From positions 23,471,118 to 23,535,117 of the forward strand of contig NC_029521.1 of NCBI RefSeq assembly GCF_001577835.2: a stretch of 64,000 nucleotides of DNA, in the 5' to 3' direction. Source of the DNA: Coturnix japonica. Taxonomy: Eukaryota; Chordata; Aves; Galliformes; Phasianidae. Under the pieces are notes generated by a model, which had not been told where the DNA came from, made no database searches, and saw only the letters and a program-made list of their open reading frames with translations. A program made the position numbers and the translations under genes. Positions 49,369 through 59,610 of this stretch are shown in pieces. Every line of letters starts with the position of its first letter. The first letter of the stretch is position 1.

Positions 49369-49755
49369 AAAAAAACAAACAAAAAAACAGAGAGACAAAG
49401 GAGCGAAGGAAAACAAAAAGGAAACTTTGCAGCACTACCCGAACCACGAGCTTCGAGAGAGGGGGAAGGGCAGAGAGCCAGCAGATAACTTTAACAAAGA
49501 GAAAACACAATAGCAACTATCTGAGGAACAGGAAACGTAACCAAATCAAACAAAACAAGAGAGACGAGAGTACCCAAAGTCGGAGACAAACCACGACACT
49601 GCGAAGGGAAGCACGTGCTTTGCTCAGCAGCAAGCTGAGACGGCCAAAGGCATAGAGCTGCTGGGGTCCAGCCCGGTCCGGAGTCCCACCTCGCTTCATC
49701 CTCGCGCTAAGTCCTTCGGGGATGTCTCCCCTCCCCTCCGGGAACCCAAAATGCC
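49369..49755. mobile_element. CpG-rich insert within CR1, origin unknown
   Basis: About 385 bases of purine-rich sequence with many CpGs separate two parts of a CR1 copy. The insert has no resemblance to CR1. Its CpG content contrasts with the CpG-poor flanks and suggests a relatively recent arrival or an unmethylated site. The word CCGGGAA occurs near both ends (49357-49363 and 49738-49744) and could be a 7-base target duplication. Length and composition would fit a solo LTR of an endogenous retrovirus, but clear TG...CA ends were not established and no family is recognised. A conventional retroposon is less likely, since neither end has a suitable A tail. It could have promoter activity. 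Confidence 0.4.
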
Positions 49756-50312
49756 GGTAACACAGAACCAGAGCATTAACTCTTTAGCTGCCACTGTTCC
49801 GCATGAAGTTCTGCTGTGGAATACCGACAACAGAATTCACAAAACCACAACACTCCAGCATGTGTGCAGATCAGAGCAATGAAACTGGTGAGGGGACTAG
49901 AAAACAAGATAAAAGGAAGTACTTAAGGAATTGAGGCTGTTCGGTCTAGACAAAAGGAAACTGAGGGAGACCTTATCACTCTCATCCACAGCTACATAAA
50001 AAGAGAAGTCGGTGAGCAGGATGTAGGTTTCTCTTTTTAGGTGACAAGTTATAGGATGCAAAGAAATGGTCTCAAGTTGCACTAGGGGAAGTTTAGATTG
50101 GACATTAGAAATAATTTCTTAATGGAGAAGGGGGTCAAGAACTGGAACAGGCTGTCCAGGGAAGTTGTGGAGTATTTAAGAGACATATGGACATAACACT
50201 GAGAGAGGTGGTTTAGCAATAGGACACAGAAGGTCAAATTGATAGTTGGATTTGATGATCTTGAAGGACTTTTCCAGCCTGGATGATTCCATGATCCTAT
50301 GATTCCATATAT
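49756..50312 (+). mobile_element. CR1 LINE, 3' part of the interrupted copy
   Basis: CR1 sequence resumes with a decayed 'CTGCTGTGGAATACC' block, then 'GAGCAATGAAACTGGTGAGG', 'GGGACTAGAAAACAAG', 'TGAGGCTGTTCGGTCTAG', 'GAGGGAGACCTTATCAC', 'CTCAAGTTGCACTAGGGGAA', 'GGAACAGGCTGTCCAGGGAA', and 'GACTTTTCCAGCCTGGATGA', ending in CCATGATCCTATGATTCC. It covers the end of ORF2 and the 3' terminus. It lies downstream, in consensus order, of the fragment at 49188-49368, so the two most likely belong to one insertion from which 100-200 bases were lost where the CpG-rich block now sits. Confidence 0.92.
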
Positions 50313-53300
50313 GGATATTTCATCAAAGCTGGCAGGCCTGTATGAGTCAGGGGTTGGAGGATACAGTAACTGTTCTCCACTCTTTGCCAGTGACTTTCCG
50401 AGCATACTCAGGCCTTTCCTGTGTCTCTGAAATTATTGATTTCATTCAACCTATCCTATTACATGAAAACAAGAATATCTAACAATACGTAACAAGGAAG
50501 TTACATCTCAAAGAACATTTTGCAATATTACAATGAGTGACCCCAAACATCTTTTTTTTTTTTTTGTAGCCAGCTTCCAGCAGTGAAAACCAACAAGACA
50601 CAATCTCACAATCTGGGTTGTATCTTTGAAGTACACCTCATAAATGAACAGGCAGTACTGCCACTATGGATGTAACAAGCTGAAGTAGTTAATTTTAGCC
50701 TTCACTGAGGGCATTCAAGAAGATTTGACAAAAACTACAAGAAAACTGCAACAAGGTACCAAAAATTCCCATTCTCAATTCTCATTCCAAACTTCACCTG
50801 AAATGTGGCTTTAACAATCACCCCAGTGCCTCCTGTCAGTAATGCCCACTAATGCCCCATAGTATTAGCTGAAGGCTCCTACAAGAACCATTCTTCACAA
50901 TGGGTTGAACACTGTAGGGGAGACAAGGTGGTCCTGGAGTGAATAGGGTATCTAAGCACTGCCAAAGTTAAAAGATATAGTGCTTGGACAAATTAACCCA
51001 GCATGCAGCCAAAGAGGTGTTTAATTTAAGACATCTAACCCAGAGTAGATGGTGGGTGGGAAACATTCCATTGAAAGATAGTTGTTCAATGAATCAATTA
51101 AAAACTTCATTAACAGATGAAATTGAGGACTTGTAAGTGCAAAAGCGGATCGGTAGTGATGAAAACAAACATTTCCTCTATGTATAAGGAAAATATCTTC
51201 CTTCTTGCTGGCTGCTGGTATTCTCAAGTCCCAGGAGGTCCTGGCAGTGCTCACTCCTGGGGACTTGCAATAAATGTCAGCAGTTTAAATATTAGTCGAC
51301 TGGGATGTTCAAAGCCACATGAGGGATTTGCAGGTGCAAATTCCATTAATTTTAGAAGAAAATGTACGCTGCAAAACCTTAGAGACCATCAAGCATTTTA
51401 CTCTCATTTCCATGCCCACGATTTCCTTTCATTTAAGGGTTTTGGTGAGAAATGACAGAGAAAAAGCACTGATTTACAGCTACTGCTGGAGAGAACTTAT
51501 CACTACAAGCAACAAGACATGAAATTTCTTTGTGCTTTCTAGTTACTCCTGGGTCCTGTTTGAAGAAGTGATTTCTCAGTGATCTGTTGGATCTCTGTTG
51601 CAGGCGACAGCTGTAAGGAGGGATGACAAAGAATATACGTGAAATGTGCTATAAGAAGCTATGAGATAAAAGTTTCAGAACACTTGCCTATGACAAGTAG
51701 AATAATCATACGGCTAAAGTTTACTGACTTTCCAGTACAGCAGTTTATCATTTTTGGACATTTTTTCTCTGCTTGCTTCCCCCAAGGCAGAGCACTATCA
51801 GAAATGAAGCAGTTTACAATACAAAGCCCACACAACTATTTTTGTTACTGATGGTCTAAGACAACTCTACCTTCAGATGTTTATTCTAAGCATTGAAGAA
51901 GAAGTGGTGTTCAAACTTCAGATTTTCATTCAGCATATTCTTAAGATGAGGATTTGTCAGGCCAGCAAAACTTGTCACTGAGCTGCCAAGTCAGTCCTAA
52001 GGGACTGCAGTAAGTCACAAGAACCACTGTACTTTTGTCAGTCCCACAGCAGATGCAAAGTGATAAGTCCTATAGAATATGTGCATTTTCAGTGTGCCCC
52101 AAGGTCTTACACACTGAAGGAGCACATGGGGTTGCTCCCACATTACAGCTCTGTGTGAGAAAAGCTGAAGCCCACTGCTTTCTTCAGTAGACCCATGTAT
52201 CCCTTCCAACACATGGGTCATCCTGTTGGTATTTCAGGGACTGAGCACCTCACTGCAGCCTTGTTGGAGGACCCAGCACTCACAGGATTCAGTTAGATGC
52301 TTTCAATATGCTACAGATGAGCAAACCTGAGATGCATTTGAGACATTAATTGACCTTAACAAACTGGTATTGTAAAGTATCTAAAAGAATATCCTCACCT
52401 CCTGCCCTCTTTCTTGTCCGAGTGACAATAACTCTACTCACACATCTTTCCTCTCTTGGGGTCATTTTGTATGGTGCTTTCAGATGATTCCCTGTACAAG
52501 CAATATTGCAAGGAAAAACAGAAAGCTCTTTCCTTTATGAAATTCCTAAACAGCACTATATTATAGAACAAACAGTAGTAAGATAACTGCCATTCTGCCA
52601 CACAAGCTCCCTTGCAAAAGGAAGGATTTCAGATACCTCCAACATCCTGAACCATCTGCAGTTTCCCACACGCCCCAGCCTAGGAGATCACCCACGTACC
52701 TAACAGCTGAACAAGTGAGGAGGAAAAAACATTCTAGGCCCTTAGGACACCATGATGCTCAGTAGGGTGGGTGCAGTCATGGCATGCCATCCAGCAGTGT
52801 TGTGGCCCCAGCACTGGGCAGAGTCTGTTCCAGGAGCTCTGGTTCATGGTCTATTATTGTGAAGCATTGCAGTGATTCCTGCAGTCTGTTGGGCTGATGA
52901 AATACATCAAGAGTTTCTGAGGAGATAAGAGAACAACATAGTCCTGAATTTAAACTCTGCTTTTAGAAATAACTCTTAATTCCTTCCTCAATCTGTCTTT
53001 AAGTAATGCTGCTTTAGGAAATCAAAAGTCTTACAAGGTATCGCTCAGAGCTATGAGACCACAATGCAGCCTACCGAAGGGGATTAGGAGGGACTGCTTG
53101 CTCTTGCACATGTAGAACCATTGCACGCAAGGCACATCCACACTGCCCAAATCTCATTGTGGAGTGAGAGCTGGTTCCTACAATGCCTCCTTTGACTGAG
53201 TGAGTCTCTCTTCCTATTGTTACATAAACCCTTCTCTACTACAGAAATTAAGGATAACATTGGCATTTGCTTAAAAAATACTCCCAAAGCTACCTGGGAC

Positions 53301-55535
53301 TGTGGAATCCTGTGGCCCCCACACTCAGAAGCACTCTGTGAGAAGACATACCAGAGATTATACACCTGAGCTGTACAGACTACCAGACTCTTCCACGCTA
53401 ACCATCTCTTTCAAATATGGAGATCTAAAGGAGCAGCTGCAAAGCAAGAATAGCAATGTAAGGGCAGTTAAAAGAGAAAAGAGAGAGGCACAGTGGTGTG
53501 GTAGGTAAAATATTGCATATGGAAAGGGCAAAAGTGCATACATCCTTATGAAAGGAAGGAGATAATTAAGTTAAAGTGAGTTGGGAACCCATTGCAAGCT
53601 GGCCAGAGGAAATGTATGTCAGTATGCAGGAGAAGCAATTCATGCAAAAGTTAACAAGCCTTTAAAACTCTCTGCCTCACGGCATCATTTGGTACCACAG
53701 CACAGAGGAATACAGATCACAAAATAAAAGCTCTCCTACATTTCAGCCTGTGTTCCCAGCCACGAACCTGGAGACCTGAAAATAAGCTTCTCCTTTGGTC
53801 AGGTTATCTCATGGCAGGGCTTCTGGGGCTGGTGTGGTAGCTCGTGGCGCCAGCAGCTGTCAAACAGGATGGCACACACCAGGTTTCCCTCCAGCAGGAC
53901 AAATCCTCCCTTTCTGTAATTCACAGAAAACAGAGCCCTGCTAAAAGCTGGGCTAATAATCCTACAACACTGAGGACAATTGGCTTTGATTCATCTCTTC
54001 TGAGCAAACAAAAATATTGAGTTCTTGTCATTCCCTTGGAAACCTGATTCCTTCCAACATTTTGGAGAGACAGTGAAGGATTGAAGTCCTCCCCAGGGAG
54101 ATTCTGTAGGTTCTATAACACTGCTGATGTCATTCAAAGTCCTTCAGGAAGTGTTTACAACAAGAACACCAGAGATTGAAGTAAGAGAAATGTGGGTTAT
54201 GTGAGAATGCAAGCAGGCAGCAACCCTTCTGAGAGTCTTAAGACCGTGCTGTTTATCTGAGTCAAGAATCAATTTCCAAAGCAGCAGAAACAACAAGCTT
54301 TATTCTTTTAACTTGCAATAAGCAGGAATAAAGCAATAAAGAAACTATGATGACAGGTTTATAATTTGCTATATTAGAAATGCAGTAATAAATGTGTTTT
54401 AAAACGTATTTAATAAAGTTTTGCAGTGGATATTTGATAGAAGTAATCCAAGAACCAAAGCAGAACCCAACATACTCTTATGAATCCATAAAATGCTTCA
54501 AAGGATCTCATGAGCAAAACCCTTGAAAACAAATTTGAAGTCTGAAGCATTTATTTTACAGTTCATATACTATGGCAGAACTGAGGTTTCGTAATGGCAA
54601 TGCTGACACATCATTAACTATAGGGGGAGCTGGGCATTTTAAAAACAAAAAGGAAAAAACAGAAATGAAAAGAATGAGCTGGTCTGTTATTTTCCCTCGA
54701 AGCAGAAATCTTTACTCAGACAAATACAAATAGTTGACGGCATTACTGCAGTGCTACCTTGTACGACTGAAAACCAATGGTGCTTTTCAAAAATTCCTTC
54801 AGCTGAGAAGCAATTTATAAACCCACCGAGCCACTGATTTACCATCAGTGTTATTTGTTTCTCCACAATGCACTGTCATACACCTTCCTTTCTTTGGTGT
54901 TTATTTGATGTCAATTATATACACTTGCTGTACAACAAACAAAAATACAACAACAGACTTGCCTAGATATACAGAGACTGAAAGCAAAGTTAACCTAATG
55001 ATTAGCTATGTTTTCACTTATCTAGTCAAGTACCAATAGTTTTCTCGCTCTCAGGTTGTATTCAGGAAAACAACTATGAAATACATTGTAGATATCTGAA
55101 CATGTAATTGAAATACATTAAAATATGTCAATTCTCTTATTTTATAAAGCCAATCATTATTGGATCATCAAGCCAAGAATACAACAAAATCATTGAACTG
55201 GGACCAGAAATAAATTCACTGTCACCTCTTTCTTCCTCCGTCGATTTTTATGCAGTGAACCTTGCATGAACTAATAACAGATTACTTTCAGGCGTGCTGT
55301 AACTGTTTGCTTCAACTTTGCATATTTGTCCTATGTATACCAAGAAGCTTTGAATTAAACAGCATTTCCATGCAAAGCCCATGCAATTCTTCACAAGGGC
55401 TCTTCAAAGGAAGTCATTCAAAAGACAAAGCCAGCAAATTCACAGCAGATTAAAGCTGAGTTCCTGATGTTTGTTCCAGTTCCAACGTGTAAATGAGAAA
55501 AATAAAAGTTGGGAAAAAGAAAATAATAATAATTA
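50313..55535. other. Non-coding DNA, nothing recognised
   Basis: Only a short T run at 50552-50565 and unrecognised open frames of at most 112 codons are present. Composition becomes slightly richer in G+C between 52.1 and 53.9 kb, without a clear feature. Confidence 0.55.
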
Positions 55536-55690
55536 AGGTTGGGAGCTGCCTCTGGAAGTTACCTAGTGGTGACCCCTCCAACACCCCTCCTCCTTACCTC
55601 AAAGCAGAGCCAACTTAAGATACGTTTCTCAGCCTCTTTTTGCAGTCTACCATTTGACCTCCAACAACGCTGATACAACAGCTTAAGCCC
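55536..55690 (-). mobile_element. Decayed CR1 LINE fragment, minus strand
   Basis: The plus strand reads AGGTTGGGAGCTGCCTCTGG, then 'TTACCTAGTGGTGACCCCTC', 'CTCAAAGCAGAGCCAACTTA' and 'GTTTCTCAGCC'. These follow the reverse-complement CR1 order (TTGGAAGGGACCTCTGG, CATCTAGTCCAACCCC, AAGCAGGGCCA, GGTTGCTCAGGGCC). Identity is low, so this is an old copy. An antisense frame through it is open and ends at a GAG|GTAAGG, which can mimic an exon. Confidence 0.7.
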
Positions 55691-57039
55691 TTGCTCCAAT
55701 GTTCTTTTTTTTTCTGTGACTTTTTTTTCCCCCTAGAATCCCATTGTTGTAGCACCTGACCTTTGTGTCTTGAGCATTGTACCTCCCTAAGAAGAGAACA
55801 CGTGCACAGAGGATGAAAATGGGGCGTTATTCCAGGTGTGGTTTCCTGAATGTCCAGCAGAGGGAAATAATCACCTGCACTCCTGCTAACTCAGCTTTCC
55901 ACGTGTTTGCCTGGTCCCTTAATGTAAACTTCTACATAAGGCTAATTAGTGACACTGAGAAATAATGCACGTTTTTACCACATTCTCTCTACCAGCTGAA
56001 CTTTTACAACATTCCATGGTTGCATTGTGTCACAATTTTTCCTCCAACCCAGAAGTTTCAGGTGGGTGTTATGTTTTTGTTCACTGAGCTGCTGTCATTT
56101 GATGCTGTTTCAAATTGTTAAGCAGCTTCTGGATCCTCTCATCTGATGGATGAGGCAATTCTGTCTTTACGTAATTCAGAGGAGCCACGTGAGACTTAAT
56201 TAATATTTATAAAGCATTTAGGATGCTCAGCTGAAAAGGATGATGATGTAAAAGCTTTACAAAAACACTTCACAATTTTTCAAGTTCTCTGTAGATGCAA
56301 GTGAATTTATTTGCGTTTTCCTACAGCAATTCTGTCCCCTATGGGCTGCGTGGAGACAATCAGTGCCCAGAAGCCAGTAAAACAAAGAACTTAGGAAGAG
56401 AGAATAAACTATTTATACTTGTAAAGGATGGTAATCCGTGAACACAGAACCAATTAAGCATTATTGCCTGTAAATTTGTGTCCTGTCTCCTCCCATCACC
56501 ACCTCATCATACATAGTCCCACACCTCCGGACACCTGGTGTGTGTTGTTCAGCCACACAACTTGAAGCAGCCAGCAGATCAAACCACGTGGCAGTGATAA
56601 CACATCTCATCGTTACATCTGCATTTATTCTGGCTTCTGCAAGTAGGTTGAAAATGCCTGGAAAAAAAGACAGACATCCCAGCTGCCTGAAGAGCTGCCA
56701 AGCACAGCCCTGAGCAGAGCAGGCTGAGGCTCTTGAGCCCTCTTAGTGATGTCTGGCTTCTACCTATGCTTTGTTCTTGCAAACAGCTGCTGGTGCCAGC
56801 AAAGAAATCAAAAACTGTTTAACCGACGCTGGAGGAAGCTGGAAATCTTCCCACCCTGCTGCAGAGCAGTACTGAAAAGACACAGTAGGCATCACAGTGA
56901 CAACAGAGAGGCACCAGGCTGGAAGGGATGAGTTACAGCTGGCAAAGAAAAGCACCAGTTAGAAGAACATCATCACCCATAGGAAAACATGCATGTTTCA
57001 TTTTTTTGCAGGTCTCATCTACCATGCGGAGCAAAATTA
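55691..57039. other. Non-coding DNA
   Basis: Nothing firm is present. Pyrimidine-rich sequence lies at about 55704-55735. Composition rises in G+C toward 56.5 kb as the CpG island at 57 kb is approached. Confidence 0.55.
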
Positions 57040-57200
57040 TAGGGAACGAAGTTGTTTGTGTTCGCTTCTATCTGCTCAACCATACCAGGCTGGAAACGCC
57101 TGGCAAGGCAAGCTCGGAGCGAGCTCGGAGCTCGAGATGCAGGGCAGCGTGAGCTCCGAGGCTGCCCTCCAGTGGCCGCATTGCTGTCTATTAGCGGCCG
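57040..57200. promoter_or_regulatory. Small CpG-dense island with hairpin and CTCF-like site
   Basis: Roughly 15 CpGs fall within about 160 bases in an otherwise CpG-poor window. Two near-identical AGCTCGGAGC units lie side by side near 57112-57132. A perfect 10-bp inverted repeat (CTCGGAGCTC at 57124-57133, GAGCTCCGAG at 57151-57160) flanks a 17-base loop. Directly after it, 57162-57175 matches the CTCF core at 13 of 14 positions on the minus strand. All three forward frames are open across much of the block, probably a by-product of base composition. A short promoter, an insulator or a remnant of a GC-rich mobile element are all possible. No transcript start is evident. Confidence 0.35.
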
Positions 57201-58375
57201 GGTACTCCGACGTGGAAAAAAAATCCTTTCAGACTTTGTCTTGTGTCATTCGCTTCTCCTCTCACCCACAGCTTCATGACAAAGGAGTTTGATTCCTCGT
57301 TGTTTTGAAGAAAGGAAGCAAATTCTGACCCCAGACTGTGTAGGGACAGAATAACAAAGCCAATATTTCTATAAAAGCCATCATCGTGTGGGGTGTGGGG
57401 AGCCAGATACAGGCTCAGCACACACTATTGAGTTGATGGTTTCTGGGCTGGCAGCCACCACCTTGCTCCCCCTCATTGTTAAAGCACCTCCATGGCAATG
57501 CACAGGTCCAACTGTGAGCTGCACATCACCAGGTCTTGTTGGTCCTCTCCTTGCTAATTACTGCTCCCCACCCCCTCCAGCTTCCCTTCCCAGGGGCTGC
57601 CCAAGTCAGCACCAAGACGTGACAGCCCTAAAAGCTGGGACACTGGAAGCATGTAGGGACAGAGAAGGGCAGGATTTGTCAGCAACAAGTCTGATGTCTG
57701 ACAAAACACACGCAAACTTCACCGCCTGTGTTCCACAGCTCTGTCAGGACATCAGTACATAAAATCAGCTGTTACTCCCTCAGAAAGTGTACTAGGAGGT
57801 CGCAGTGAAGAGTGAAGAGGTCTCTTCTAATGCTAATTCTCACCTGAAGTGCCATGAACACCACTCCAAGGCTTTGTTAGTGTCAGATGCCAAAGACAGA
57901 CTGACTTCTGTGACTATAAAAATTATCACAGCAACAGATGAAATCAGCTCCAAACTGTGTTTTCCATGTTAAGCAAATACTGCATCTGGCAGCTAAGGAA
58001 ATGATGCTTTGTTTCTAATGGAGAGCCTGAGGAGTGAGGTAAGGCAGCGGTAGTGTCCAGGCCATCCCCAGGAAGCATAGCTGTTGATGAAGCTCCACCA
58101 CCATCTGCTGGACATTCTGAGGATGGAGCTGCCCTCATCCCTGCTTGTTTACTACCTGAGAACCAAACACCCCCCTAAATAAAAGGAAAGATAAAAATGT
58201 TGGGGGGAGTTAAAGTCCTTAACTCCTTGTATTTCAGGCAGTGGGAATTTTTCTACCTATGGGCAGAAATGGTAGCTGCACAACTCCTTTGAAAAGTGTG
58301 GTTTTAATTTCATTTTATTGTATCCCTGACACAAGTGAGAGACAATTCTCACCTCATAAAGTACAGCCTGAATGC
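57201..58375. other. Non-coding, moderately GC-rich DNA
   Basis: No gene is recognised. A 124-codon frame at 57388-57762 shows no domain. A strong donor-like GAG|GTAAGG lies at 58037, but the segment before it is closed in all frames. A second CTCF-like 13/14 match on the minus strand lies at 58098-58111. Confidence 0.5.
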
Positions 58376-58468
58376 AAAACAAACAAACAAACAAAAAACA
58401 AACAAACAAAAACAAAAACAAACAAAAAACCCCAAGAAACGAACAAACAAAAAAACCCCCACAAACAA
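58376..58468 (+). repeat. (AAAC)n simple repeat
   Basis: This is an A/C-rich microsatellite built of AAAC and AAAAAC units with a C-rich interruption. It creates several overlapping open frames on both strands (lysine/asparagine/threonine-rich forward, phenylalanine/cysteine-rich reverse) that are artefacts. Confidence 0.93.
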
Positions 58469-58540
58469 TGGGAAAATATGTTTTCTTAGGCATCTTAAAC
58501 AAGCAAACAAACCTAAAGGTCCCAATAATGTGGTTTGAAT

Positions 58541-58628
58541 TTTGGGTGGTCCTGCATGAAGTGATGAATTGTACTCTAAGATCCTTGTAGGCCCCCTTCC
58601 AACCCAGGCTGCTCTATGATTCTACGAA
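58541..58628 (+). mobile_element. CR1 LINE terminal fragment
   Basis: A plus-strand CR1 3' end reads 'TTGGGTGGTCCTGCATGAAG', 'CTCTAAGATCCTTGTAGGCC', 'CCCTTCCAACCCAGGCTG', then CTCTATGATTCTACGA. It belongs to a CR1 type with the GATCCTTGTGGGTCCCTTCC path rather than the GATCTTAGAGGTCTTTTCC path of the other plus-strand copies. The AAAC repeat lies just upstream. Confidence 0.88.
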
Positions 58629-59573
58629 ATGACACCACAAAGCTTCTCTACTGTGGTACCATGTTTCCAGCTGTCTCCAGGAGATCCCACATACCCAGGA
58701 CTTACTGTACCAAAGCCAATTTCCAGTTTATCCTGAGTTTACAGCAGCCCACGAGGATACTGCAATAGCAACGTCTCAAGCCTGCTGTGTCATTTAGATC
58801 TGACTCCTGAATAAATGCAGAAGCGAGGCTTTAATATGAGATAAGGGATTTTCTGACAGCCTCACTCAGACTGATTTTTTTTAATGATTGAAAATTATAG
58901 ACAAGCTGCTCCAATTCCTTATCTAGCATTTTGCTTTGAATTATTAAGGACATGTACCATGGGTTCCCACATTTTTCATTTTTACTGCATTCTGTATCAA
59001 CAAGGGAATAACTTTGTATAAACCAATTACAAGGCAAAAAGTACAACCAACCTCCTGTGCTGCATTTGCTCTCTCCTAACTTTCTGGAGTATAATCTCAA
59101 ATGGAAGCTTTAATATTTCAATGCTTCCTTGCTTCAGATTTCCTTAAATTACAACTTGGGTTAATGATAAGTACAGAAATAGAAATCTCCCAGATTCTTG
59201 GAGAAACTGTGCTGGTAAAAAGGGACAGAATAAGCAGTTATTGAAGAAAGAATGGAAGGAAGGCTTGTGTTCAGGATTGGTAGGGAGGGAGAGATCAGGA
59301 CAAAATGATTTAGGAAACATGAGCTCAGAGTGAGGTTGGTAAGCAATACAGTTCCTGTTCTACTGTGACTACTGGCTCCTCACCATCATCTTTGTTTCAA
59401 ATCAGAATGAGAAAGTAAGGGAATTAGTACTGAAAGCATTGGTTTCACAATGACATGTACCTTTCCAACTATGGCAGGACCTAATTCACAGACTGCAGAA
59501 AACAAAACTCAGAAATTAGAATGTTAATGTGTTAGAAACACATTAACTTCTAAGAAAAGAGGATTTGCTGATA

Positions 59574-59610
59574 AGAGAGAGAGAGAGAGAGAGGAAAAAA
59601 AAAAAAAAAA
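59574..59610 (+). repeat. (GA)n microsatellite plus A run
   Basis: About ten GA units run directly into 17 A residues, a purine-only tract of 37 bases that could form triplex DNA. It is likely polymorphic in length. Confidence 0.9.

Noticed and set aside
49517-49699. ATG with good context in the CpG-rich block, as first exon of a minus-strand gene leading to 47220-47330
   Set aside because: A phase-compatible but mediocre donor (GAG|GTGGGA) exists, yet the block interrupts a CR1 copy and so is a later insertion. A conserved first exon there is unlikely.
55560-55700. Minus-strand open segment ending at a perfect GAG|GTAAGG donor, looking like an exon
   Set aside because: It runs through an old minus-strand CR1 fragment (55536-55690), so both the open frame and the donor come from repeat sequence.
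57388-57762. 124-codon plus-strand frame in GC-richer DNA
   Set aside because: Composition explains the lack of stops, and no family was recognised.
58335-58590. Cluster of overlapping open frames on both strands
   Set aside because: Produced by the (AAAC)n repeat at 58376-58468.
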